Below are positions 12,248 through 25,100 of a stretch of 64,000 bases of DNA, piece by piece. The stretch spans positions 682,001 to 746,000 of the forward strand of contig CAWUHX010000020.1 of assembly GCA_963922205.1 (NCBI GenBank), written 5' to 3'. Source of the stretch: Romanomermis culicivorax (lineage: Eukaryota > Nematoda > Enoplea > Mermithida > Mermithidae). A program made the position numbers and the translations under genes. The notes beneath the pieces were generated by a model. That model made no database searches. It saw only the letters and a program-made list of their open reading frames with translations, and was not told the origin of the DNA. Within the stretch, counting starts at the first letter, position 1. Every line of letters starts with the position of its first letter.

Positions 12248-13389
12248 GTTAACGGTCGCGCTTGAACTGGATTATAGCAAACAATAAATATGATAATCAT
12301 TATCGGGACGAAGCGCGGGAAAATTTCGAGGTTTTGACCATTTAAGGCATCAGAATGCACCTTTCTGACTGCGAACGCCCATACCTTTCTCGCTGTTTGC
12401 CGAAGCAACCTAAAATTTTTATGCCATTTCAAGGTTGTTTTTTCGCCAAGCCAATTACACCGATTTGGCAAAAAACAGCGACTAGAAAATCGACCGATGT
12501 AAAAAACGGTATTAGTGGAGCCTGTTAGCACCCGTTTAACACACGCACGCTATACAAAGATAGACGTCACTTATGTAGGTTCAAGCCTCCGCTAAAGATA
12601 AACGATAAGTATAGGGGTTGGCTTTGGCGCAAGGTTACTCTGAAGCTTAGGCTTGAACATTACGTCATTGCTACATCTCTTCTATCGCGACCATTGTTTT
12701 TCTTTCCACGCGAATTTTCACTAAAAAAGTGTTGGCGACGTGTAGAGTCAATATGGTTTAATATTGAAAAGTCGATCTTGTCAATAGATAGGCTAGATTT
12801 ATAACAAGAAAAAACAGTAAAAAAGTTGTCATAATTAGAACGCAGGCATTAGATGAACAACATGAACGAGTGGAAGATTATGTTGAAAAATATTACATAA
12901 CTGGTAAAAAGAAGCGCACGTTACTAAAGTAACGGACCTACGCACTTCACCAAGAAACTTAGAGAAAGCTGTTTTAGTGATGTTATTCTTGAAAGGTTTA
13001 GACCGGAAGAATAGATAATAATATGAGAGGGAAGGTTGTTCCATACACTAATGTAAGCTGTTGATTTAGCGATGGGGCAATGAGCACAACTCTTACCATC
13101 CTACTAGTTGCACTTACAGGTCGACTAAAAAGCTAGCGTTCGCACATACAACATGTATAATTGATGAATAGAAGTTAAATTGAATTTGATGAGGCAATAA
13201 CCCTACCTTTTTTAACTACTACAGATTATGCTAATTTTTTGGAAATGTTTCAACTCCGTTACCGACGTTACTTTTTGTTATTTTCTGGCCGCTGTCTGTT
13301 TGCATCAAAACCAGTTGAATGGCCCAAAATTACTTTTCACTCTTGACTAGGATCCACATTTGTTCCGGTAAACTAGTGGTACTCACTTA
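12240..13389 (+). other. Gene-free stretch with a degenerate GC hairpin and short inverted repeats
   Basis: A degenerate hairpin CGGGACGAAGCGCGGG sits at 12304-12319 followed by GAAAATTT, and a further word module containing ATTTGGC/GCCAA runs to 12490. GTTCAAGCCT (12580 area) and AGGCTTGAAC (12645 area) form a short inverted pair. The remainder shows nothing recognisable. Confidence 0.5.
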
Positions 13390-13622
13390 AGGGTCATTTA
13401 TTCTTGCTTTTTTCGGCGGAACGGAACCGATCGTCAACAGCTTGAAACGTTCAGCCCGAAAATCAACTTTCGATCGAGAAGGATAACTGCAATTTTCTAG
13501 AAAATGACCGACGGTAACCTCCAATCGAACCGAACGGAACGAAAATTTCCCTTTTGTTCGGTAACATTGTGTCGATTGCATTCCGTTCCGTTCTGCCGAA
13601 AAAGGCGAGTATAAATGACCCT
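13390..13622. mobile_element. AGGGTCATTTAT MITE, copy 1, TTA flanks
   Basis: A 233-bp element with long terminal inverted repeats. The left end is AGGGTCATTTATTCTTGCTT with CGGCGGAACGGAA following; the right end is its complement (GAGTATAAATGACCCT). TTA lies directly outside each end (13387-13389 and 13623-13625). A three-base TTA duplication is typical of PIF/Harbinger elements. The second copy is at 60392-60618. Confidence 0.85.
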
Positions 13623-13639
13623 TTAGTCTTCGAAATTAA

Positions 13640-15420
13640 GTAGGATAGACGACGAATTTTCTAGTTTTTGATCGGTGCAGATTTCAGTTTTAGTGTAAAA
13701 GCTATGACGAATTTCTCCCTAGGCAGGGCTTTTTTCTGCACTCCTTCATCCGCACCGTGCGGAAATGACCCGGAATTTTTGAAAAATTTTTTCGTTCGAA
13801 GTTGAAATCATTTGAAAAATGAGTAAAATAAACGAAAATTGTAGATTGCCAGCAACAGATTTTTTTGCACAGGCCAGGTTGCAATGTGAAATTTGGGAAA
13901 AATTTTGGTTGCACTGATAAATTTTTGGTTGCTCACTCTAAAATTCATAAATTCGCTCGATTTTATCGGAAAAACTATCAAAAGCTAGTTTTTCTGTAGT
14001 TCATTCGACTCGCGTCAGTTTTAAGCTTTTGGAACCAAATTTTCTGAGTTTTGGATAAAAATGAAAAAGTTAATATAAGTACAGTGACTTGTTCAGCGCG
14101 CAGCGTCGCAAGTTTTTTCTAAATTTTGAGATTCTAGAACGCTGGAAAATGAATCTTTTCAACTTTTATTTCATAGACAGTAGGTTTAATTTTTCAGTGA
14201 ATTCAATAAATTTCAAGTCGGGTAAACTAAAATTCAAAAACTAGGCATGCAAAAGAATTTGGATTCTTAAATCATCAAGGATTTCTACCATTGTCTTAAG
14301 ACTCAAAATATTTTAAGCACACAAAAGTTAAATTTTTTTTAAAGATTGCGAAAAGATTTTGTGAAATGACCGTGAAAAATCTTGGCTTTCGTCAAATTCG
14401 TCAAGTGTAGCATACAAAATCGAACATTTATTCAAAATGTGTGGATAGTTGATAGCTATAAGCATTAGCTAGAATGACATTTTCTAACCGCGCACTAGAA
14501 TAATATAAAGAATTATGAAGAAATTGAAATTGGGTGCGAAGCGCCAGAAAATTTGCACTATTTTCCAATTATATAAGGCATAAAAATGCATCTCCGCACA
14601 GGAAACCTAATACAGGCTTAAAGTTGCACTGTGCAACTTGACAGAAAAAAATTTGATTGCGCAGCCCAAAATTTGTTGCTGTGTGCGAAAATAACCTTGC
14701 CCAACAAAATCTTGAAAAGTATCTGTTTTTCTATCTCAAAAACATTTTTAATTGATGAGCAAAGTTAATACTGCTGTCATTTCTGTGATTAGAGCTGAAG
14801 ATTTATAGATTAAAATTGATTTTCCAGTTGGAATTTTTTTTCGATATTCTAGAATCTTTATCCCTAAAATAAAAGCCTTACATTTTCAGTCGAAAATCGT
14901 GTATTCATCTTTTTCAAGTGACAAAATTTGTGTTCGCAAAGTTCAGAAAATTCCAACCGGGAGAAGGAATACATGAAGATCAATTAAAAACCTAAATTTC
15001 CAACAAAATCCAAACCGAATATTGAAGATTGCCAATTGATAAATGGGATGAAGAACTTCAAATAATGAAAACCATGCACGTTCAACTCTTCCGGTTCGTA
15101 GTACCGGAAAATTTTCGAACACACAAGTTTTTGGAATGTTGGAAAATGTACATATATGTACTAGAGATAATTTGTGATACTCTCGGTTTACATTTTCCCT
15201 TGAAAAATGATAGTATCAAATAAATGTATGAAGAAATGTGGGAAAAATCAGCAAATTCATATTCATCGCGAAAATTTCAATGCTCACTATATTTTCAGTG
15301 TCGAGTTTTACTCACTGTAGTAGAGACATAACAGATTCATGGGAACAATCATGGAATGAAACTAAACTTCTTTCTGGCTGTGCTTTAGCTTAGTTGTAGT
15401 AAACATCATAAATTATTGTC
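13640..15420 (+). repeat. Repeat-rich stretch including TTGCAC module copy 2
   Basis: About 14118-14700 is the partner of 8848-9430 and carries the hairpin GGGTGCGAAGCGCCAG (14531-14546) followed by AAAATTT and the TTGCAC words. Related TTGCAC words occur at 13865-13935. A degenerate hairpin is at 14094-14110 and another at 15088-15105. No coding sequence is supported. Confidence 0.6.
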
Positions 15421-15425
15421 ATTGT

Positions 15426-15550
15426 CGGCGCGAAGCGCCGAAAACTGTTGCACTAAAATGCCCCTTTATATCAATGCCAGCAATGGAAATGCACAAAAAA
15501 ATTTCTGCACAGCTCAAAAAAAGTGCGCACTGTGCAGAAAAAATCCTGCC
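15426..15550 (+). repeat. GC hairpin with CTGTGCAGAA word module
   Basis: CGGCGCGAAGCGCCG at 15426-15440 is followed by a segment in which TGCAC, CTGCACAG and CTGTGCAG recur in both orientations. It has the same design as the other hairpin-plus-word modules but uses a different word. Confidence 0.6.
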
Positions 15551-15877
15551 CTGAGGTAAAATCCATTGTTTAGGGTACTAAATATTCGATTTTCAAAAAT
15601 TATAGTCAGCAAGTGCAAAAAAATTAGTTTTTCCATCAAAAAATAGAAAAACGCGCCCATAATTTTATGATTTTTTGCTTTAAACTGATGCCGAGCAGTA
15701 ACACGATAAGGATGGTTCGATATAACAATCGATTTTTAGTCGATTTCCGGCTGGCTGGGGGGATAGCTGTTGACAACTGTCTTTCTATTATACGATTTAA
15801 CTTTTTGGGGTGGGGGAACATCATTTTTTTGCTAGAAGTAAAGCTCAAAGTTTATATGTAGGGGAGAGAGGTACCAG

Positions 15878-16060
15878 ACCACCCCATAGGGAGGGGTATG
15901 AGGGGGGTATTACCCCTACCTAAAGTCCTAGAAATCGATCACTGATTGCCTAATTTTGAGACAAAATGAACTGTTTGGTAGACATTTAGCTACACCACCT
16001 CCACAAATTTTCAAATTTACCCCTACCTGAAAAATCTGAACTTGGGGACCTCTGAGAGGT
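15878..16060 (+). repeat. GGGAGGGGTATG repeat, copy 1
   Basis: CATAGGGAGGGGTATG through TATTACCCCTACCTAAAGTC and TTACCCCTACCTGAAAAATC recurs at about 33746-33915 in the same orientation. The unit may itself be a MITE, but its ends are not resolved. Confidence 0.7.
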
Positions 16061-16140
16061 ACCCTAATATCCGCTTGAACAGCCCGTTTTCTCTCAAGTT
16101 AGATACCCAGTGATTTACTTTAACTTACTCTTCTCTAATG

Positions 16141-16685
16141 CATACCTGTAATCGGGGGAGGGCCCCCACCCCCAACTTGGTCGAACCCTAAACCCAAATG
16201 TCGGAACCCCCACCCCCAATTTGGTCAACCCTATACCCAACGCCCCCCCCCCAAACTCGGAAAAAATGGGCTTGGCTTTTTTGAGAAAATTTCCGAAATT
16301 TTTTCGATTTTTTTTTGTTTTTTCGACCCCCCCCCCTCTAAAATTTTGGGAATGTCGATACCCCCACACCAAAATTTTGGGTTTACCCTTTCCCACAACT
16401 GGTCAGATCTCCTACAGGCACACATGCACATAGGGAGGGTAGGGGGAGTAAACCCCTATACCTGAGACGCTGGCCACCCCCTGGCCAAAAAACTTTTTTG
16501 AAACACCCCCCCCCCTGAACTTTTTTCGAGACAGCTGTTTTCATGATTTTTGTGCATATTTTGAATGAAAAACAGACTTTTAGAACTTTTTTTGTTTTTT
16601 GCTCACCCACCCCCCTAACCCCCTGGGAAAAAGGTCCATGGACCCTCTGGAAAATTTTTGCCGTGCATGTCTGCTTACAGGTATG
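16141..16685. mobile_element. hAT-like MITE, CATACCTGTAA family, perfect TSD, interrupted by a second MITE
   Basis: Ends are CATACCTGTAA (16141) and TTACAGGTATG (16675-16685). CTCTAATG occurs immediately outside both ends (16133-16140 and 16686-16693), a perfect 8-bp target-site duplication. Its right part is split by the 16419-16673 element. The whole insertion ends about 60 bp before the first zinc-finger exon. Confidence 0.88.
16419..16673. mobile_element. CACACATGCAC MITE nested inside the CATACCTGTAA element
   Basis: A 255-bp insert starting CACACATGCACATAGGG and ending CCGTGCATGTCTG, with the terminal repeats CAxACATGCAC inverted. It is flanked by CCTACAGG (16411-16418) and CTTACAGG (16674-16681), an 8-bp duplication with one mismatch. 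A 252-bp copy with the same body is at 49884-50135. Confidence 0.8.
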
Positions 16686-16747
16686 CTCTAATGTGGTTGT
16701 ATGCTCACGAATACACATTTATCACATGGTAGTATTTATTCATATAG

Positions 16748-19700
16748 ATGCTTCAATGCGGTGATACATGCTCCAACAACACATCACCGCTGTCCGACGA
16801 AACATCCGTCTTTGAAGACAATAGTCGAAGAATTTATCAATGCATTCGCTGCCAGAAGTCCTTCGTCAGTAAATACCTGAGTGACGAACACTTGCGTTCC
16901 GTACATGAGAAGCGACGTTTTTTGTGCACCCAATGTCCAGAAACGTTTGCCTATCGCAGTGGTCGCACTCGCCATATTCAATCGCAACATCAGAAATATC
17001 GTTACGTTTGTAAACTATGCTGCGCGTTTTATACGTCACGCGAAACGGCACAAAGTCATGTGCGCCAAAAGCATCGCGCCGTAGCAGATGTCATAGAAAA
17101 GAACGCTTTTAATCAACCAAAAGTAGATTATATATTACGTTTCTTTCAATGTTTTTGAAATTGCGAATCTGCCTACCATGACTATATCTTCTCTGCATTT
17201 CAAACGTCTTTTGTCAAAACGTCTTCCCAAGCCAAGGCTTCAATGCTGTTAAAAATGCTTCCGTTTCCAAACACTGACTGTTTCTGCTTCTCTTTATCAC
17301 GAACAGTATCGGCGAACTGCAATTAGAACTATTTATTTGGAATCTTTAATTTCTTCGTGATTCTTCTAGTTGACAAAATGAACAATAAAAACCTAATTAA
17401 TAGACACATCACATTGCAGTTATATGTTTTTTCGTGCAAAGGTTAGTGTGTCTTTTCTGGGGCCTTTAATTCCCCGTACAAATTGTTCCAAAAAAAATTA
17501 ATCTCAGTATTTTTAGTTAATCATTGCGTCTTATAGAGGGCGTCTTCTATCGATGATTATGTCGTGAAAAGACCTTTCAATATCTCCGAAATAAGGCGCA
17601 TTGGAAAGCCGAAAAGCGCAGACGGTTTGGAGTCGACTAAGTTCGAAAATAGTTCAATTTTGTCAGAAATCGATGTTATGTCGGAAAATTTAAATTTTTG
17701 CGAAAATAAAGCAATACTCGCCGTAAGTTAACTTTCAGATTAATTTCAAGAGATTTTCAACAAATTAGTGGGAGCAGATCTAATTTTGCATTCATCATTG
17801 GTTCAAAACGCTTTATACATTTCGAGCGAAATTCGTATTCTGTGCAATTAAATAGGATTAGACATGTACGACAAGAATTTACCAGTGTGACGGTCCTTTG
17901 ACTTTTCACGGACGTGATCAGTGAGCAAAAAGAGAGCTCCATAAAAATCATCATATGTAATATTCGGGAACTTTTTGTGCAAAAAAGTCAAGGGCTGAGA
18001 GTGTCTGACAATCTTTTTCGGTCTAGGGAGTATCCTGGGTCTAAGCTACCGGGCTTGACCCCTACCCCTATGTGCATCCATGATCGGAACGCATAAGAAT
18101 CTTGAATCACATCAAAAATATGAATTCTGTAATTTCTAATTATCAAGCCCGTTTTCTTAAAGATTCTAGCGAAATCATTTATTATGTCGCAAGTTTTCTT
18201 ACGAATAAATTGCACCTTCTGTCTACATTTTTCGTTTTAAGTCGCCTGAAGACTCTACTCGGATAAATACCTCATATAATCAAAGTGTACAAAATGATTT
18301 GTGTGGGAATATGGTCTCGGATGATGGTAACGATTTGCCTCCATTTATACCTCCACCTACGAATGAAAGCAAGGAATTAATCGCGAACGATTTAGACGAT
18401 CAACTCAAAATTAATGGAGATCGTAATCCAGTGGCGACGGCAAATGCCAAAAGTAGATGGAAATGTTCGTTTTGCGAGAAAACTTTCGCGTATAACGCTG
18501 GACGTTCGAAGCATATTAGAAGCGTGCACCGAAAGATAAGGTATAATATCGATTTAATTTCAAGTTACAAAACTCTGGCAATATTCTAATGCAATTTTCT
18601 CGTCATGAGAAGTCAATTCTTTATTTTTTAAAACGACTTCTCCCTTTTAAAATTATTTTGCTTTTTATACGATTGTGTCGGAACATGGTGTTCATCTTAC
18701 CATCTTAACTTGGCGTACTAGTCACTTAATGGCGTCCATTTTGTATCTTGGCGTCCAAGTTGGCGTCTGTCCTAACATGGCGTCCGTCTTAGCTTGGCTT
18801 ATTATATGATTTGGATCAAATCGAGTCATGTGCTTGATCAAATTCACTTTTTATTGGCCATTGAAAAGTATGCATTTGCGAGTAATACACATATAATATT
18901 ACAAACATGCAATGTTTCTTTGTGAAATTATGTGCTTTCTTCGGTACTTATGCACATTATGGCCTATCGAATTTTTTCCAAGTTTTTTTACACTTAGGTT
19001 GTATGGTTTACACGCACAAGGCTTAGGCTTAGCCTTGGGCTTAGACTTAGGCTTAATTTTATATACTTATGTGTAAAAAAGCTTAGACAAAATTCGATAG
19101 GCCATAAAGTTCATAAGTACCGAAGAAAGCCGATAATTTCACAAAGAAATATTGCATTTTTGCATGCCAACTCACGTTCCCAGAATTTCGAAAACTGAGT
19201 AAATTATCTACATTCTCAAAATCTACCAGACTTCACGTTAAAATTTCCATTTGAAATAGAGTTTGTCCGTTGCGCTGTTCTCTAAAATATCGGCGATTTT
19301 GGAGAAGCAAACCTTACTTACGAGGTCAAATGTCGCTACTTTTATGTGAAAGCAGGATCGCTTCCGATCATTTCTATTTGTATAAGAAATATAAAATGAA
19401 AAGTTGATATATTACATTCAATTAACGCAGTAAGTACACAAATTATACATAGGTATACCTACATATATGGTCTCAAAGGAGAACTAAAAATTAAGCGTAA
19501 TAAAATTGAAGGCAAAGAACAAATAAAGGTAAATTCGGAGATCAAAAAGATATCAATTTAACTTTGATTTTATAATGCATTGGACGCTAAGTTGGGAATA
19601 GACGCCAGGTTAGGATAGACGCCAAGTTAAAATGGACGCCAAGTTGTGACGGACGTCAAAATGGGATAGAACGTTTCATACAATACTACTACTATATGGA

Positions 19701-22132
19701 AGAAAAAATATTTTCTATTTGGCGCATACAAATTCAAAACTCAAATAATTTTTGCATTGTTCATTTTTTCGCCGTTCAGATTTACCAAATATGTTATTGC
19801 TTACTCAAACACTATCATGTTATACCTGCAGTTTCAAGTCTGCCCATTGTTCCCTCATCCCTCATTTTTTACTCTTTAATGCAGTAAAACTCATAACATG
19901 TAACGGACGAAGCTCAGATGTCAGGGGATCAGTCGGATTTTTTATGGGTGTGTTCATCGATTGCCCAAAATTTATGGGGTCATTGAGGGGAAAAAATTCG
20001 AATTTTCTCACAGAAAGGCTGAAAGTGGCTCATAAAGTAGTACTTTTAGTTACTGCCCAAAATCATACAAATTTTAATCCATTGCGAGAAGCGCTAAGAT
20101 TCACATTTTAGTATTTTGTGCAAAAATGATTGTCTTCTTACCAAAAATAAACAGTATTTCGTTCGGAAAGATGTAGTCCCTGTGACTTGACTAGCCCTAA
20201 GATATGACTAGCAAATCTTTGGGAGACCACCATATAGCCAGCCATATGATCCAAGATTATTGGAGGATTCCTCTGGCACTTCCCTTTGCCTATATAAACG
20301 TATGATACAACTTGAAATGCTAGTCTTTTGCAGGATTCTTTTCTTCTACTTCTTAAGAAAATATCATAAAGCTTTCCATCATTTCATAATATATATCAAC
20401 TTAATGAAGTAAAATAATGCGTCGATATTGGATATTGCACTAGGTGTCCGTGTCAACTCATGAAATACACTTTCTCGATTATTTTTCGTCAATGTTTCAA
20501 AGAACATTCGCAACAATGAGGCAGCACCATAAATGTTGAAAATTCGGGTTGAATTCAAGAGTGTTCCGGTCTTCAAATTCACGCTTACAATTATTCCAGA
20601 TTTAGTATTTTTCATTTAGGTATCGATGCGACGTGTGTACTTGCTTATATACGTCCAAAGATTACGCTTCGCAACATCTTTCGAGCGCTCACTCAATAAA
20701 AGAAGGCTCAATTTCATTTATCACGCAGATTATAGCGCCGAGAAAAGATGATTCTAATTTCGATCAATTTTCTGATTTGAACGACGACCATTTACACCCT
20801 AATCTGAATAATCCTGCATCGGAGGATGAACATTGTGAAGAACTTAAATCAATAAAATCCGAAGATCTAAATTTCGCTGACAATATCGGTGATACGAATC
20901 GAAATTCATTAGGTAGTCGTCATACAATTGCATCAAATAATCACGAAGCGTGCGTAAGTTCGATTGATGAGTTCTTCCCTTTGTACCAAAAATAAAATCA
21001 AATATCTGGGCTCTCAAAAGCGCTCTTTAATGCTCTTTTGCAGAAATCGGACGATAATGATTTTCGATTGCCAATTAATTTTCAAGAAACGCGTTTGCCA
21101 TTGTCGTTTTTACTCTCAGTTAGTCAATTTTGGCCTTTAGCGGTCAATTATGACGAAACAACAACTCCCGCTGTTCTCAATTTACCATTCCATTGTCTAC
21201 AATGCGGAATCGGCTTTCCGACGCAAGATCTTTTGGCACAACACGTTGATCGATCTCATTCCATTTTGACGAGTAAATTTTGGTAACAAGTACACCTTCA
21301 TTTTGTTTTGTTTCGTTTCCTCAATCTTACATATAAACAGGCACAAATGATGGCTCCTATTATTTATTTGAATAACTATTCTTTTCCCCAGTTAATATTG
21401 GTTGTTTAATCTTGTTCCTTACCTAATTTTTACCTTTGCCACGCTTAAATTTATGTTTTCTATTTGTTATTTTAATCAATGTGCAAAAATGTTCTTTATG
21501 TTTGATTCAAAATATTCTCGTCTTTTGTTGATCAGGATTGAACTCAAAATCAGTGGAAATAATTATTTCATGCCTTTTCAGAATTTTGCACGTATGGGTT
21601 TTAGACATCATCAAAGAAACAGAAGATTTCGAAAATTTTCACTAAAAAGGTCAAAAAATACGGTTTTGTTCAAGTTTTTTGAGTTGGGGAGACGGTCTCA
21701 ATATTTGGGAACTGCATCCGATCGAGTTGGTGGGAAAACCCATCCTCAATTACAGGTTTGATTTCAGTTTTGACCTTTCACGGTGACCATTAATATTCCC
21801 GACTATTTTGGCACTAGTCCACTTTAGGCGACTCTTCTCCGAAAGGATCGTTAGAAGACGACCTAATGGCCTTGATTTGCGGCGTTCATGAACCGCGAAT
21901 GTTACGTTGTTTATATTGCGGCGTTACGGTTCTGAGACCGGCATCGTTGATCGGCCATATGAAATCTAGACACGCTGATATGTCATACGCATGCGCTATT
22001 TGCAGACACATTTTCCAGTGTCCAACCTTGGCATCATATCACATCGAAAAAGAGCATCATTGCGACCCGGCAAGAGTTTTATTGCACGTACCGAGTTCGG
22101 TGGCGCAAATGAGTGAAACTCGAATAATTTAA
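16748..22132 (+). CDS. C2H2 zinc-finger protein with eight fingers
   Basis: Probable sequence-specific nucleic-acid-binding protein; I cannot name an orthologue. Proposed exons, all phase-consistent: 16748-17080, 17537-17722, 18242-18540, 20620-20953, 21044-21272, 21828-22132 (about 561 residues). Exon 1 carries three fingers (YQCIRC...HLRSVH, FLCTQC...HIQSQH, YVCKLC...HVRQKH). Exon 3 carries WKCSFC...HIRSVH, exon 4 YRCDVC...HLSSAH, exon 5 FHCLQC...HVDRSH, and exon 6 LRCLYC...HMKSRH and YACAIC...HIEKEH. Every finger has C-x2-C-x12-H-x4-H spacing, which is less common than H-x3-H. Acidic linkers separate the fingers. Uncertain points: ATG at 16748 follows an acceptor-like ATAG, so an upstream exon is possible, and the exon 1 donor could be 17081, 17090 or 17122, all phase 0. 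Confidence 0.8.
18700..19672. mobile_element. Foldback element with AACTTGGCGTC tandem-unit terminal repeats (zinc-finger gene intron)
   Basis: Left arm 18700-18790 and right arm 19575-19672 are inverted copies made of degenerate 17-bp units, for example AACTTGGCGTCCATTTT and AACTTGGCGTCTATCCT. An inner inverted repeat (about 18905-18985 with 19088-19165) contains TTCTTCGGTACTTATG and GGCCTATCGAATTTT. A TTAGGC-like tract occupies the centre (19019-19054). No ORF of transposase size is present, so it is non-autonomous. Confidence 0.8.
21590..21762. mobile_element. Eroded CATACCTGTAA-family MITE in zinc-finger gene intron
   Basis: The stretch AAAGGTCAAAAAATACGG ... GAGTTGGGGAGACGG ... CATCCTCAATTACAGGTTTG follows the internal order of the 34223-34503 element, ending in the family's right terminus with changes. 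The left end is not recognisable. Confidence 0.5.
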
Positions 22133-25100
22133 AAGTAACTTTGAGCATTGTAAGTACATATCAGTTATGTTGTGCTTCGTTGAAGCGTGCCTAAAATACG
22201 GACACGAGATGAAGTGCATCATGGTATCGGAAGGTTCCAAAAATAGGGCTGAAAATTCTTTTTCGAGATTTGTGTTAATAGTAATTTCTGTTAATAAAAT
22301 AACTCTCTTCTTAGTCTTAATGCGTATAAAATCAATCGGGTTTTAAGAGATAGTGAAATAGTAACGTCAAAATACAGACCATGCCTTGGTTGATGGCCTG
22401 TCTTCCCCATCTATTATGTAGATTTTGGTTATAAATCTCTATTTGACTTTTTCGGAGTGTCCTGCCGCCTAGAAAAGTCAGAGGAAAAAGTTATACCTAG
22501 AAAACCTGGTAAAGTCAGAGAAGTCGATGAGGATTCGTATGATGTAGTGGTTTTTATTGCAAGATAAGCTCTAATTATTGTAAGGCAAGCCAAATTTGCG
22601 TTTTAGAAATTCAAAACCTCAAAATTTTCCCGTGCTTCGCACCGATTTTATGCATTTGTATCATTATTTGTCAGGGTCCGGTTAAAGTGCGGTTCTCAGG
22701 AAGCTCAGGTGTTTTAGTGCATCTGTACATAATGTTCTATTTCGTCTGGAACTTTTAATATTTAACGTTTTTTGGAGAATAATTAGGATTTCAACTATTC
22801 TGTTGAAATTATGTTTGCTAACGTGATGAATGTTAAAACTTTATGATTGATGAACATCAAGAATAATTGTAAGAGCTAACTTTTCATTCGGATGCCCAGC
22901 CACATAGTGAAAGCTATTTATGCAGTGAGATTTATTGTTTTGATCTGAGAACAGCTAAAGCATATTACTTTCATGAGAAATATTTCGTATAACATTTATT
23001 TCTTTGTACAAGACAAAATCGGAACAAAGTTCATAAAATTCATATTTTTCTACGGTTATGAGAATTTTCCATGTCAGTAATCGCGCATTGCAGAGGTGCG
23101 TTCAAAAATAAGAATAATGTATATTGCAGCAGCATCACAAAAAAGAAAATAAACATTTGATTTGATGCTTCACTGCATTATGGCGCAGAAGTCATCCTAA
23201 CTTTAAATTAGTTTTTTCAGAGGGTATTTTATATAACATAACAATATCGCTAAGGACCCTCGTTTTCTCAAAAGTATCTAGTTTCAGAAGCTCAGGATAA
23301 GAATAATGTCAAAATGTATGACACGCTTCGAGAAATATTTTTGTGCTTTTTCGCGTGTTTTACGATTAGCTAGTGAGCGAGATGATCATATAGGTTAAAG
23401 CATATTCGTTCAAGTAAGGATCTCACATAGACTTGACGTGACGCATTTAGAAGGAAAACATTGTTGCTAACAAAACTTCTGAAGATGTGATGAAGTCTAA
23501 AATATGCCTATTCAACTGTTATGTTGAAATTTCATTGAATTCCAGTTTTCCGATAACATGACACCCAAATCATTGATACAATTGTCTGTTTTGATCAGAA
23601 CTTCCTGATTAATTCTGTTTCCATAATTCGGATTATTACTGCTGAAATTCAGTTGATGACAAGCTGTCAAAGAGTTAAAACAGAATTACTTAAAGAAAAA
23701 TAAACTGCTACTAAAATGAAAGAATGCGGCAGCTTAAATTAAGTTGTCGAAAGAATAGGAATGTAAAAATAAAGAAAATGCATTTTCAGAAAAAAATTAT
23801 TGAGCTTATAAATCGCAGAATCGAAAAATATGAAAATATTTTAAAATCAGTTTGGTATATTTTTTCATGATCATGTCTGCTTTATAATGTTATACGTGTC
23901 TACAGCCTCTTGTCAGTACTAGGCTGTGACAAGTTCTTGCTGGTCGAAGAATCTCTATTTTTTGGTTGCCTAATGAAAAATAGTTGATTTCTAACTGATG
24001 TCTTCGGTTTTCTAGTTAGTTTGCGGCACTATCTAACTGACTGAGAACATCTGAAAATTGTGCAGATCTCCCTCTGGTACACACATTTTTACCATCTTGT
24101 GTGGGAATTTTATGGATGATTTGCTCCGAAAAAAAAACTGGAAAATTCTGAAAACATGACCTGGAAATTCTGAAATGGTCAGGGAATTTTATTTTGGAAA
24201 ATCTTTCGACACCCTTCTAGAAAATTGACCTGTATCAAAGCATCACTTATGCATACATGTAACAAGGCTGCGAGGTCTGTGGGGGGGGGCAGGCGACTTT
24301 TTGGGGGAAAATCCTGGGGGGTCACCTAATAGCAAACCATATAGCCGACGATTTCTGGGACAGTTCCTGTAGCACATCCTCCTCCGAAATATATGCACTT
24401 AGGCTTTCTGGTTAAGTAATTCCATACTCCATGCATGTATAATATCTGGCTAGCGTTTTTCTGCACGGGTCGGTCCAAACAGTGCAGAAATGTTCTCTAG
24501 TTTCTTCAGTAATTACACCAAATTTAACACCTATTGGGTTTATCATTTACCTATTTTTCCGTACAAAATGAACGATATTGAGGATCAAAAAATGTGAAGC
24601 AATTATTACATTTATATGAGTCAAAGAGATATAATACCAGGAAATTTTACAACTGCCAGTATATTTTGATTGACGAAAAACGCATATATTTACGATTCTG
24701 AAAGTAAAGTGCTCGAAAAAAGTTTTTAGTCGAAAAAGATCCGCACTGAGCCGAAAGAAAGCATCTTTTGACAATTTACTGATGTTTCCCAACAGCTAGT
24801 TGAACCAAAAATCAGCCAGAAGCACATCAGTAATGATTGCTAAAAATTCGTAAAATAATTAGGTTATGATCGCCTATGGTATACTACCAGAAGTGTTAAA
24901 TCCGGCATCAATGAATGCCTCTGCATTTAATTTGTCATATCATTCCGATTTGGAATCAATTAATTGATTACTGTAACCTGTAAATTTATCTACTCGTGTG
25001 AAGCGAAAATTGCGAACGACATCGAAACTTTTTGTTTGATCTCAGATGTGATTATAGATTTTCCGGGTTTTAGGAAAATTCTGTACTGCGTCATTCGTTG

